Below, in pieces: positions 33,003-41,715 of a DNA stretch of 61,538 bases (its first letter is position 1; each line of letters begins with the position of its first letter). Position numbers and translations under genes: made by a program. The notes under the pieces are model-generated. The model searched no databases. It had not been told where the DNA came from and was given only the letters and a program-made list of their open reading frames with translations. Source of the DNA: an uncultured Ignavibacteria bacterium (lineage in GTDB: Bacteria > Bacteroidota > Ignavibacteria > Tepidaquicellales > Tepidaquicellaceae); the NCBI GenBank assembly GCA_937924675.1, contig CALEVL010000271.1, positions 1-61,538 on the forward strand, in the 5' to 3' direction.

Positions 33003-35498
33003 ATGTTTGCCGAAGTTGCACTTGATCTTCCGCTATATTCCCTGTTTACTTATTCCATACCGGATCACCTTACAGATGAAGCCTCAGCAGGAAAACGGGT
33101 TGTTATAACTTTTGGTAAAAGAACGGTCACCGGAATCATAGTCAGCCTTTCGCAGAGCACTCATTTGAAAAAAGTGATTCCCATTAAGTTCATTTCTGAC
33201 AAGACTCCGGTCATCAGTCGGGAGCTTCTTTCATTCTGCAAGTGGATCTCAGACTATTACATTGCGCCTCCGGGCGAGGTGCTCTTCTCATGCGTTCCGA
33301 GGAAATCAAATCTCTCATCTAAAATAAAATATGAACTCAGTGATGGCGCAAAGGTAACATTTGCCGCTGCAGGATTGAGAAGCAGAATTTATGATGAGAT
33401 CATAAATGTCTTCTCCAATTCTGATGAAAAAACATTGACGGTAAAACAAGTTGAGAAACGATCCGGCTTGTCAAATCTCAAGAAATACATGGAGAATCTT
33501 TCTGATAAGAAAATTCTTTCAGAGGAAACAGGATATGAACTTCCTACTAAAGAAAAATTTGAGAAGATAGTTGGCAGAGGTAAGGAATTACATGACTTCG
33601 AAATGATTCTTAAAGATCACAAACTGCGCTCTTCAAAATATTTTGAAGCTGTAAAAATTGTTGATGAAAAGAACAGAATTGATTACAAAAATCTTTCAGC
33701 AGAGACCGGAATTACATTGTCTCAGTTGCTTACACTTTCTGAACTTGGAATCGTAAGTGTAACCGACAAGCGTGTAATGCGTGAGCATGAAGGTGAATAT
33801 GAAGAGTTGAAGAAAGATATTGAACTGAATGAACATCAACAAAACGCTCTTGATAAAATATCAGAGAGCATTGAGATAGGCGATTTCAAATCTTATCTGC
33901 TTCATGGAGTAACTGGAAGTGGCAAGACAGAAGTATATATCAAGGCTGCATCAAAGTGTATTGAATCCGGAAAGACTGTGATAGTTTTGGTTCCGGAAAT
34001 TTCTCTTACCCCGCAACTCATACACAGATTCAAAGTTGTGTTCAAAGAAACAGTAGGCACAATTCACAGTAAACTTTCTGAGGGTGAAAGACTTGATACA
34101 TTCGACAGAATCTTGAGCGGTGAAATCAAAATTGTTATAGGGGCAAGGTCAGCATTATTTGCGCCACTTAAGAATATAGGACTGATAGTAGTTGATGAAG
34201 AACATGACAGCTCTTACAAGCAAGAAACTTCACCAAAGTACAACGGACGTGATGCAGCAGTTTACAGAGCGAGTCTAAACAGTGCAGTAGTTCTGCTTGG
34301 CTCAGCAACGCCATCCATGGAATCTTATCACAATGCAGCAACAGGGAAATACACGTTGGTACTTCTTCCCGAGCGCGTATCCGACAGCATAATGCCGGAG
34401 ATAAGAATTGTGGATTTGAGTGACAAAGATTCCTTTGATGAAGAAGAGAAAAAGGATTTTTTGGAAACACTTGAGAAATCGAGAGTGAGATTTCTATCAA
34501 AGGAAATGATCTTTGAAATAGGCAGAAGATTGTTATTAAAGGAAAACATAATTATCCTTCAGAACAGGAGAGGTTATCACTCATATCTGGAATGCAGATC
34601 ATGTTCCAGTGTAGAAATGTGCGAGAGATGCCACATTGCTCTGGCTTATCACAAAGAAGCAGGTTTGATGAAATGCCATTACTGCGGATACTCCAGAGTT
34701 TATACTGCTTTATGCTCGAAGTGCAATTCAAGGGCTATAACTCCAAAGGGCGCAGGCACAGAGAGGGTTGAAGAAGAACTTCAGAAACTGTTTCCGAGGG
34801 CGGTCATAGTTAGAATGGATTCTGACACACTGACATCCCGTAAAAAGTATGAAAAAATTCTCAAAGATTTTTACGATGGTAAGATAGATATTCTTACAGG
34901 CACGCAAATCATTTCAAAAGGTTTAGATTTTCCAAATGTGACACTGGTCGGCGTAATCAATGCAGACATTGGCTTGCTGAATCCTGACTTTCGTGCAACA
35001 GAAAAAACATTTCAGATACTTACGCAGGTATCGGGAAGAAGCGGAAGGAGCAATAAGAGGGGAGAAGTTCTGATACAGACGAATCATTCTGATTACTTTG
35101 TATTCGGGTCAGTGAAGGCACATGACTATGAGGGTTTTTACAAGCGCGAGATCAGATTAAGAAGAGAATTAAGCTATCCTCCGTTCAGCAGAATAGCGTT
35201 AGTAGAAATAAAGAGTGAAAATTTGAGTCAGGCTGGTAGTTCTGCAAAAGACCTCTTCACATTCATTACTCAAACAGATAAAAAAAAGATCCTGAACACT
35301 TTCCCGCCGGTACAACCGCTGTTCTCAAAACTTAAGGACAAGCACAGATTTCATATTATGATAAAATCACCAAAAGACAAAGATCCTGCCGGAAATTATC
35401 TTGCATCAGTATTGAGGAAAACAAGACATCATTCTATAAGTGAAATTTCAAGATCTGTTATTGTAACGATTGATGTGGATGCGGTAAATCTGATGTGA
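33003..35498 (+). CDS. priA: Primosomal replication helicase PriA
   Basis: PriA (831 aa) restarts stalled replication forks. The N-terminal DNA-binding domain begins FAEVALDLPLYSLFTYSIP; the helicase core shows Walker A LHGVTGSGKTEVYI, DEEH, SATPSMESY and GTQIISKGLDFPNV; between the lobes lies the cysteine-rich zinc-binding region with eight cysteines in C-x2-C pairs (CRSCSSVEMCERCH, CHYCGYS, CSKCN). The length is somewhat longer than the E. coli protein but normal for this phylum. It converges with tRNA-Arg, whose end lies 12 bases after its stop. Confidence 0.97.
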   Translation: MFAEVALDLPLYSLFTYSIPDHLTDEASAGKRVVITFGKRTVTGIIVSLSQSTHLKKVIPIKFISDKTPVISRELLSFCKWISDYYIAPPGEVLFSCVPRKSNLSSKIKYELSDGAKVTFAAAGLRSRIYDEIINVFSNSDEKTLTVKQVEKRSGLSNLKKYMENLSDKKILSEETGYELPTKEKFEKIVGRGKELHDFEMILKDHKLRSSKYFEAVKIVDEKNRIDYKNLSAETGITLSQLLTLSELGIVSVTDKRVMREHEGEYEELKKDIELNEHQQNALDKISESIEIGDFKSYLLHGVTGSGKTEVYIKAASKCIESGKTVIVLVPEISLTPQLIHRFKVVFKETVGTIHSKLSEGERLDTFDRILSGEIKIVIGARSALFAPLKNIGLIVVDEEHDSSYKQETSPKYNGRDAAVYRASLNSAVVLLGSATPSMESYHNAATGKYTLVLLPERVSDSIMPEIRIVDLSDKDSFDEEEKKDFLETLEKSRVRFLSKEMIFEIGRRLLLKENIIILQNRRGYHSYLECRSCSSVEMCERCHIALAYHKEAGLMKCHYCGYSRVYTALCSKCNSRAITPKGAGTERVEEELQKLFPRAVIVRMDSDTLTSRKKYEKILKDFYDGKIDILTGTQIISKGLDFPNVTLVGVINADIGLLNPDFRATEKTFQILTQVSGRSGRSNKRGEVLIQTNHSDYFVFGSVKAHDYEGFYKREIRLRRELSYPPFSRIALVEIKSENLSQAGSSAKDLFTFITQTDKKKILNTFPPVQPLFSKLKDKHRFHIMIKSPKDKDPAGNYLASVLRKTRHHSISEISRSVIVTIDVDAVNLM

Positions 35499-35510
35499 AG
35501 GCGGAACAAG

Positions 35511-35582
35511 TACCCCTGCAAGGATTCGAACCCTGACCAAAGGTTCCGAAGACCTTTGTGCTATCCTTTACACCACAGGGGC
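35511..35582 (-). tRNA. tRNA-Arg(TCG)
   Basis: On the minus strand a cloverleaf can be drawn: acceptor GCCCCTG/CAGGGGT (one G-T), D-stem GTGT/GCAC, anticodon stem AAGGT/ACCTT with loop CTTCGGA (anticodon TCG, reads CGA), T-stem CAGGG/CCTTG with loop TTCGAAT. The discriminator base is A and CCA is not encoded. The 72-nt length (without CCA) is normal. Confidence 0.92.
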
Positions 35583-35854
35583 ATGATTAATTCCGTGCAA
35601 ATTTACATTAATAAGTGAAAAGTTGAAAGTTGAAAGATCATTGCTTTGCATTGCCAAATTTTATTTCGACCTCCTGAAAACTGAGTTAATAACATTCTAT
35701 GAATTAACTCTGACGTGCTAACTTATTTTAAGACAAATCACGTCTTATTTTTGGAACAACGCCGTTTTTGTATGTATTTATAAAATCTAATTGGATTTTA
35801 CTAATCAGTTTCCGTATTTTTACAAAATTTTTCTTACTAAGCAAAACATAATCA
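35583..35854. other. Intergenic stretch between tRNA-Arg and tandem T9SS genes
   Basis: No gene is seen in these 272 bases. Small features are a two-copy GTTGAAA repeat near 35620-35633, a weak 6-bp hairpin TAAGAC/GTCTTA (35729-35747) followed by a short T run, and a very A+T-rich stretch just before the next start that is likely to hold a promoter. Confidence 0.4.
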
Positions 35855-37237
35855 ATGCCTAAATTTTGGCTTACAGTCATTTTCTGTATTCTCATTTCAA
35901 CCTCTGTTTTTTCTCAGCTTCCGAATCAAAATACATACCTGTTAAGAAATATAGACGCATACTCCGCTTATTCAGCACTGTGGGGTTACACGGCTCCCAA
36001 TGGAAGAGAATATGCAATTCTCGGAACACAAACAGGTACATCTTTTGTCGATATAACTGATTCCGCAAATATTCGAGAAGTCGATTTTGTTTCCGGTATA
36101 AACAGCGGGTGGCGAGAAATGAAGACTTATTCGCATTACGCTTATGTTGTTTCAGAAGGAACAAACAGCAAACTTCAGATAATTGATCTTCAGTATCTTC
36201 CGGATTCTGTAAGTCTTAAATCTGTTTGGTCTTATCCAACATATACTAAGACTCACTCAATATCCCAATCGGGTCACTACCTTTTTCTGAACGGCGGCAA
36301 CGCTACTGCAAACGGGGGAGTCACGGTTGTTGATGTAATTGATCCGTTGAATCCTGTGAAACTCGGACAATGGAGTACTGAATATGTCCACGACTGCCGT
36401 GTGCTAAATGATACTATATGGGCTGCAAATATCTATACAGGAAAGATGACAATCATCAATGCAGGAAATAAGAGTAGCCTGCAAACAGTTCGTTCATGGC
36501 AGGCATATCCAACTCAAGTGGTTTCTACTCACAACGCGGCAATTACGGATGACAGAAGCCACATTCTGACCACAAATGAACTTGCCAATCCAGCAGGAAA
36601 GCTTTTTGTATGGGATATACGCGACCTTGAAAGCATTACAAGAGTTGCTGAGTGGCAACCAACAGGAATTACGAATTCGATTGTACATAACGTTGAGATA
36701 TACGGAAACTTTGCCGTGATTGCTCATTATACTGCAGGCATAAGAATAGTAGATATTTCAACACCATCTTCACCAACTGAGGTTGCCTGGTATGACACAT
36801 ATCCAAATAACAACAACAATAATTTTAACGGATGCTGGGGTGTTTATAAATTCTCCTCAGGAAAGATTATCGGTTCTGATATGAGCAGCGGACTTTTTGT
36901 CATCAAGACAAATTTTCCAATGACAGGAACTTCAAATTACTCAACTTCAAATCCTGAGCAATTCAGTCTGGAACAGAATTATCCGAATCCATTCAATCCT
37001 TCTACATCAATCCGATTCTCACTTAAGGAGAATTCTAATGTGAAACTGAGCATATTTGATTTGAAGGGCGCAGAGGTTGCCAAACTTGTAAATGACAGAA
37101 GAGATGCCGGTAATTACGAAGTCAAGTTTGATGCTGCTAAACATGGACTTACCAGCGGAACTTATTTTTACAGAATGGATATAATCGGTTTTAACGGAAG
37201 ATATTCCGAAACAAAAAAAATGATCTTAACAAAATAA
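35855..37237 (+). CDS. Choice-of-anchor B (LVIVD-type) secreted protein with type IX sorting domain, copy 1
   Basis: The product (460 aa) has a signal peptide (1-20, cleaved near VFS-QL). Residues about 22-355 are a beta-propeller built from LVIVD-type repeats: EYAILGTQTGTSFVDITD, HYAYVVSEGTNSKLQIIDL, HDCRVLNDTIWAANIYTG, VHNVEIYGNFAVIAHYTAG. The C-terminal 85 residues are a type IX sorting domain (NYPNPFNPSTSIRFSLKENS and SGTYFYRMD). The architecture matches proteins annotated 'choice-of-anchor B'. It is followed after 18 bases by a close paralogue, so the pair arose by tandem duplication. Confidence 0.85.
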   Translation: MPKFWLTVIFCILISTSVFSQLPNQNTYLLRNIDAYSAYSALWGYTAPNGREYAILGTQTGTSFVDITDSANIREVDFVSGINSGWREMKTYSHYAYVVSEGTNSKLQIIDLQYLPDSVSLKSVWSYPTYTKTHSISQSGHYLFLNGGNATANGGVTVVDVIDPLNPVKLGQWSTEYVHDCRVLNDTIWAANIYTGKMTIINAGNKSSLQTVRSWQAYPTQVVSTHNAAITDDRSHILTTNELANPAGKLFVWDIRDLESITRVAEWQPTGITNSIVHNVEIYGNFAVIAHYTAGIRIVDISTPSSPTEVAWYDTYPNNNNNNFNGCWGVYKFSSGKIIGSDMSSGLFVIKTNFPMTGTSNYSTSNPEQFSLEQNYPNPFNPSTSIRFSLKENSNVKLSIFDLKGAEVAKLVNDRRDAGNYEVKFDAAKHGLTSGTYFYRMDIIGFNGRYSETKKMILTK

Positions 37238-37255
37238 AATTCACCCCAAAAAAAA

Positions 37256-38650
37256 ATGAAAAAGATCCTTCTTCTGTCAATTGTACTTTCCTTTTTTCTA
37301 TTCGCCGATAACTCGCAGGCACAGTTGCCAAATCAGAACATGTATCTGCTCAGAAATCTGAATCAGCACCCGAGCGGACAGACCCTCTACTCTGCAATTT
37401 GGGGTTATAGGGCTCCTGATGGCAGAGAGTATGCAATACTGGGTTGTGCAACAGGAACAGCTTTTGTTGATGTCACTGATTCTGCAAACATACGCGAAGT
37501 AGGTTTTGTGTCAGGACCAAGTTCTAACTGGAGAGAAATGAAAACATATTCTCACTATGCCTACATTGTGTCAGAAGCAAACAACAGCGGAGTTCAGATA
37601 GTTGATCTTCAGTATCTGCCGGATTCAGTGCATTTTGTTAAAAAGTTTGTTCCGCCTCAGCACAGTACCACACATACTATTTCTCAGTCAGGTCCATACT
37701 TATACTTGAGCGGTGCCAATTCCAGTTTTGTATCTAATGGAGGTATAGCCATTCTTGATCTTACTGTCGATCCGGAAACTCCTGTTTTGCGTGGCAAGTG
37801 GACAAGTTTTTATGTGCATGATTGCAGAGTAGTAAATGATACAATTTGGACTGCTAATATTTATGATGGTAACATATCTATTGTGAATGCGACTAACAAG
37901 AATTCCATGTCAACAATAGCGACTTTCAGTAATTTGCCAGGCTCAGGTCCGCACAATACAGCACTCACATCAAACAATAAAAGGCTGTTCGTAACAGATG
38001 AAATTGGTACCGCTCCATTCCGACTCAAAGTCTGGAACATAGAGAATGTAACTAGCCCGGTCTTTGTAACTGCATGGCAGCCGACAGGAATCACAACCTC
38101 TATTGTTCACAATATAGAAATCTACGGAAACTTTGCTGTCGTGGCGCACTATTCGGCAGGTGTTAGAATTTTGAATATTTCAAATCCGGATGTTCCTGTT
38201 GAGATCGCATGGTATGATACTTATCCCTCAAACAACAGCGAGAACTATAACGGATGCTGGGGAGTCTATATGTTACCATCAGGAAAGATCATAGCATCCG
38301 ACAGACAGACCGGACTTTATGTTCTAAAAACAACTTTCCCGTTGACTGACATTAGCTCAGGCATAAACGGAACAATACCTGATGGCTTCGAGCTTTCTCA
38401 GAATTATCCAAACCCGTTCAATCCATCCACAAGTATTGGTTTTGAGATTCCATCTAATTCTCAGGTAAGCCTCAAAGTTTATAACATGCAGGGAAAGGAA
38501 GTTGCAGAGCTTGTTAATGACAGAAGAGATGCAGGAAGGTATGAAGTTAAGTTTGACGCTTCAAAGTACGGACTTTCAAGCGGCACTTATGTTTATGCAA
38601 TCAAAGCAGGTAGGTATTCCCAGTCAAAGAAAATGACAGTTGTAAAGTAA
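37256..38650 (+). CDS. Choice-of-anchor B (LVIVD-type) secreted protein with type IX sorting domain, copy 2
   Basis: The product (464 aa) has the same layout as its upstream neighbour: signal peptide (1-22), an LVIVD-type propeller, and a type IX sorting domain (QNYPNPFNPSTSIGFEIP, YVYAIKAGRYSQSKKM). The two share long identical stretches such as DGREYAILG/NGREYAILG, DVTDSANIREV, SNWREMKTYSHYAY, VHNIEIYGNFAVVAHYSAG and NDRRDAGRYEVKFDASKYGL. The function is not known; surface adhesion or binding is the usual guess. A strong terminator follows. Confidence 0.85.
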   Translation: MKKILLLSIVLSFFLFADNSQAQLPNQNMYLLRNLNQHPSGQTLYSAIWGYRAPDGREYAILGCATGTAFVDVTDSANIREVGFVSGPSSNWREMKTYSHYAYIVSEANNSGVQIVDLQYLPDSVHFVKKFVPPQHSTTHTISQSGPYLYLSGANSSFVSNGGIAILDLTVDPETPVLRGKWTSFYVHDCRVVNDTIWTANIYDGNISIVNATNKNSMSTIATFSNLPGSGPHNTALTSNNKRLFVTDEIGTAPFRLKVWNIENVTSPVFVTAWQPTGITTSIVHNIEIYGNFAVVAHYSAGVRILNISNPDVPVEIAWYDTYPSNNSENYNGCWGVYMLPSGKIIASDRQTGLYVLKTTFPLTDISSGINGTIPDGFELSQNYPNPFNPSTSIGFEIPSNSQVSLKVYNMQGKEVAELVNDRRDAGRYEVKFDASKYGLSSGTYVYAIKAGRYSQSKKMTVVK

Positions 38651-38676
38651 GTCTCTTTTCCATTTCTAAGTTTGAT

Positions 38677-38712
38677 AAAATCCATTCCCGATGCGGGAAT
38701 GGATTTTTTTTC
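38677..38712 (+). terminator. Intrinsic terminator after the tandem T9SS genes
   Basis: AAAATCCATTCCCG (38677-38690) pairs perfectly over 14 bp with CGGGAATGGATTTT (38694-38707) around a 3-nt loop, with further T residues through 38711. It closes the tandem pair and separates it from the pst operon. Confidence 0.92.
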
Positions 38713-38755
38713 GTCACTTTACAATTTGTTTACACAGAAAACAATCGTGTTTAGG

Positions 38756-38763
38756 TATTTTTG
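38756..38763 (+). promoter_or_regulatory. Possible -7 promoter element for pstS
   Basis: TATTTTTG fits TAnnTTTG and lies 18 bases before the pstS ATG. A -33 TTTG at 38725 is 27 bases upstream, farther than usual, so the call is weak. I see no clear Pho-box-like direct repeat nearby. Confidence 0.3.
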
Positions 38764-38781
38764 GACAAATAAATCTGCAAA

Positions 38782-39831
38782 ATGATCAAAACATTAATAA
38801 TTTGTTTAAGCTTATTATTCCTCGTTTCCTGCGGTAAGAACGAACAGAATGACAAACCAAAGAAATCACAACTAAACGGAGCCGGTGCAACTTTTCCTTA
38901 TCCTCTTTATTCAAAGTGGTTCAATGAATATTCAAAGGTTGATAAAGACGCAAAGATAAACTATCAGTCAATCGGAAGCGGCGGAGGAGTTAAGCAAATA
39001 ACCGAAGGTACCGTTGATTTCGGTGCATCTGACAGTCCCATGTCAAATGAAGAAATCGAGAAAGCAAATCAAAAAAGCGGAAACAAGATCATTCATATCC
39101 CGACTGTGATCGGCTCAGTTGTACTGACTTATAATGTCCCCGGTATAGATAAAGAAATCAAGCTCACTCCTGAATCCATATCCGGAATCTTTCTAGGAAA
39201 TATAAAGAAGTGGAATGATCCAATAATAGCGAAAGAAAATCCTGATCTTAATCTTCCCGCTAAAGACATAATAGTTTGTTACAGAACCGATGGTAGCGGA
39301 ACTACATTTGTATTTGCGGATTTTCTGGGAAAGGTGAGCGAAGAATGGAAAACAAAAGTGGGTGTTGCCAAAGATGTAAGATTCCCGGTTGGTCAGGGAG
39401 GTAAAGGAAATGAAGGTGTTACAGGGCTAGTGAAGCAGCTCGAATACTCGATCGGATATGTAGAACTGGTTTATGCCTTGCAGAATAAACTTCAGTATGC
39501 GCTGGTCAAGAATGCTGACGGAGAGTTTGTAAAGCCTTCTTTGGAAGCACTGTCCAAAGCTGCTGAGCAGTCAGTTGCCGAGATGCCTGAAGACTTGAGG
39601 CAGTCAATTACAAATGCAAAAGGTAAAGAGTCATACCCGATTTCCAGCTACACTTATCTGCTCATTTACGAGAATCAGAAAGATTCATTTAAGGGCAAGA
39701 CACTTAAAGAATTTCTTAACTGGGCACTTACAAAGGGTGAGTCCTTTGCATCGGAGTTGGGTTATGCGCCCTTGCCAAAAGTTGTGATAGAAAAAGCAAT
39801 TCAAAAAGTTAATATGATAAAAGTTCAATAG
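38782..39831 (+). CDS. pstS: Phosphate ABC transporter substrate-binding lipoprotein
   Basis: PstS (349 aa) captures phosphate in the periplasm and passes it to PstCA. It has a lipoprotein signal (LSLLFLVSC-GKN, Cys17). Phosphate-binding segments are visible: LNGAGATFPYPLYSKWF, SIGSGGGVKQITEGTVDFGASD, YRTDGSGTTFVFADFLG and FPVGQGGKGNEGV. The length is normal. It is the first gene of pstSCAB; a gap of about 150 bp containing a hairpin separates it from pstC. Confidence 0.96.
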   Translation: MIKTLIICLSLLFLVSCGKNEQNDKPKKSQLNGAGATFPYPLYSKWFNEYSKVDKDAKINYQSIGSGGGVKQITEGTVDFGASDSPMSNEEIEKANQKSGNKIIHIPTVIGSVVLTYNVPGIDKEIKLTPESISGIFLGNIKKWNDPIIAKENPDLNLPAKDIIVCYRTDGSGTTFVFADFLGKVSEEWKTKVGVAKDVRFPVGQGGKGNEGVTGLVKQLEYSIGYVELVYALQNKLQYALVKNADGEFVKPSLEALSKAAEQSVAEMPEDLRQSITNAKGKESYPISSYTYLLIYENQKDSFKGKTLKEFLNWALTKGESFASELGYAPLPKVVIEKAIQKVNMIKVQ

Positions 39832-39854
39832 TTCCGGGAAGAGAAGTTTTTCCT

Positions 39855-39876
39855 TTCAGAATATTTGTATTCTGAA
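39855..39876 (+). promoter_or_regulatory. Stem-loop between pstS and pstC
   Basis: TTCAGAATA (39855-39863) and TATTCTGAA (39868-39876) form a perfect 9-bp stem with a TTTG loop. It lacks a strong T run. Stem-loops here in other bacteria stabilise pstS mRNA or reduce read-through so that the binding protein is made in excess over the permease. Confidence 0.6.
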
Positions 39877-39979
39877 TTTCCAATTGTCATCTTAACATAA
39901 ATTCTGCCCTACGGATACTCAGTTAAAAGAGATAAAGACGAAAAAGAAGCTTGGTGATATTTTCTTTGAGAATATCACT

Positions 39980-40843
39980 TTGATCTTTGCTTTTATGATT
40001 GTGGCTCTTGTTTTTGTTGTTTCTTACGAAATGTTTGTTGATTCAAAACAGAGCAGGGATATGTTCGGTTTTGGATTTATCTTCTCCTCAAATTGGAATC
40101 CTGTAACCGAAGAGTTTGGAGCATTGCCATTTATCTTTGGTACCATTGTTTCTTCTCTTCTGGCATTAATCCTTTCTTTACCGGTTAGTATTGGTGTTGC
40201 TGTATTTCTTTCCGAGATTGCTCCAAAATCAGTAAGGACGCCGTTTAGTTTTCTTATAGAAATTCTTGCTGCTATACCAAGCATAATTTACGGATTCTGG
40301 GGAATCTTCGTATTTGCACCGTTTATGAGAGCAACAGTTCAACCTTTCCTGCAATCTACTTTAGGCTTTCTCCCGTTTTTTCAGGGAGTGATATATGGAA
40401 CCGGATTGCTAACTGCTTCTTTTATTCTGGCAATCATGATTACTCCCATTATTTCTGCAATTACAAGGGATGTTCTGAAAGCTATTCCTGTATCACAGAG
40501 GGAAGCAGCTTATGCATTAGGTGCAACAAGATGGGAAGCTATTAAGATGGCATTGCTTAATGCAAAGAGCGGAATTCTTGGCGGCGCAGTATTAGGACTC
40601 GGAAGAGCGATAGGAGAAACAATGGCTGTTACAATGGTAATCGGCAACAAGGCACAGATAAAGGCCTCTTTATTTGAACCTGCTTATTCAATGGCTTCTG
40701 TAATAGCAAATGAATTCGCCGAAGCCTCAGGCAGTTTGCACATCAGTTCACTGATTGAAGTTGGATTAATTCTATTTGGTGTTACATTTATCATAAATTC
40801 ACTTGCACGACTTTTGATTTATAGCGTTACGAGAAAAGCATGA
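39980..40843 (+). CDS. pstC: Phosphate ABC transporter permease PstC
   Basis: PstC (287 aa from TTG 39980) is one of two membrane channels for phosphate import. Six helices are visible, as is the cytoplasmic coupling motif REAAYALGATRWEAIKMAL and the IGETMAVTMVIGN segment. The frame stays open upstream to TAA 39893 and encodes KKKLGDIFFENITLIFAFMI, the charged PstC N-terminus; no ATG, GTG or TTG begins it, but an in-frame ACG at 39938 lies 6 bases after AAAAGAG. The true product is therefore probably about 301 aa with an unusual start, or a base is wrong. It overlaps pstA by 4 bases. Confidence 0.92.
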   Translation: MIFAFMIVALVFVVSYEMFVDSKQSRDMFGFGFIFSSNWNPVTEEFGALPFIFGTIVSSLLALILSLPVSIGVAVFLSEIAPKSVRTPFSFLIEILAAIPSIIYGFWGIFVFAPFMRATVQPFLQSTLGFLPFFQGVIYGTGLLTASFILAIMITPIISAITRDVLKAIPVSQREAAYALGATRWEAIKMALLNAKSGILGGAVLGLGRAIGETMAVTMVIGNKAQIKASLFEPAYSMASVIANEFAEASGSLHISSLIEVGLILFGVTFIINSLARLLIYSVTRKA

Positions 40844-41715
40844 CAGGGATAGAGACTATATCAGGCACTCCAAGAAATCTTGCCCGAAGAAAGTTTGTAG
40901 ATAAATTAATGATCAGTCTCTGCGTGATTGCAGGTATCATTACAATTCTCCCGCTGCTCTATATTTTTTTCTTCACAACAAAATCAGGATTGTCTTCATT
41001 GAACCTGGACTTCTTTACTCAATTGCCGAAACCTGTTGGTGAAGAGGGCGGAGGAATGGCAAATGCAATTGTAGGAAGTCTGATACTAATTGGTTTGGGA
41101 AGCATAATTGGGATTCCTGTTGGAATTCTTGCAGGCATTTATGTCTCTGAATACTCCGGAAGCCTGACAGCAACGTTAGTCAAGTTTACGACTGATGTTT
41201 TAAGCGGAATACCTTCTATCATCATAGGTATCTTTGCTTACGGCATTATCGTTTTGCCAATGCAGAGATTTTCCGCTTTAGCGGGAGGATTTGCTTTAGG
41301 CATTCTTATGATCCCTACGATCACCAAGATCACCGAAGAAATGCTTCGGTTAGTTCCACAGACATTGAGAGAAGCATCTCTTGCTCTGGGTGTATCCAGG
41401 TGGAAGACTACTTTGTTTGTTGTTGTGAAAACAGCTTCATCAGGTATCATTACAGGGATCTTATTGGCAATTGCAAGAGCTGCAGGTGAAACTGCTCCGT
41501 TGCTCTTCACTTCATTCGGCAATTCTTTCTGGCAATCCTCCATTGATCAGCCAATGGCAGCCTTGCCGTTACAGATTTTCGCATATGCAATTTCTCCATA
41601 CGAAGACTGGCACAGACAAGCATGGGCCGGAGCATTTGTTCTAATTTTGCTTGTGTTTGTTGTTAATCTAATAGTCAGATATGTTACACGAAACAAGTTC
41701 GAATCCTCTGTCTGA
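40840..41715 (+). CDS. pstA: Phosphate ABC transporter permease PstA
   Basis: PstA (291 aa) is the second channel subunit, with six helices, SGIPSIIIGIFAYGIIVLP, the coupling motif REASLALGVSRWKTTLFVVV and ARAAGETAPLLFTSFGN. Pairing with PstC and the ATPase is expected. Its ATG overlaps the pstC stop (ATGA), and its last 35 bases overlap the start of pstB, so the three are translationally coupled. Confidence 0.95.
   Translation: MTGIETISGTPRNLARRKFVDKLMISLCVIAGIITILPLLYIFFFTTKSGLSSLNLDFFTQLPKPVGEEGGGMANAIVGSLILIGLGSIIGIPVGILAGIYVSEYSGSLTATLVKFTTDVLSGIPSIIIGIFAYGIIVLPMQRFSALAGGFALGILMIPTITKITEEMLRLVPQTLREASLALGVSRWKTTLFVVVKTASSGIITGILLAIARAAGETAPLLFTSFGNSFWQSSIDQPMAALPLQIFAYAISPYEDWHRQAWAGAFVLILLVFVVNLIVRYVTRNKFESSV

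Noticed and set aside
35618..35640. GTTGAAA direct repeat as a possible CRISPR-like or mobile-element trace
   Set aside because: Only two short adjacent copies with no spacers, leader or cas genes.
35729..35752. Weak hairpin with short T run as a terminator
   Set aside because: Only a 6-bp stem with low G+C; it does not follow any plus-strand gene closely.
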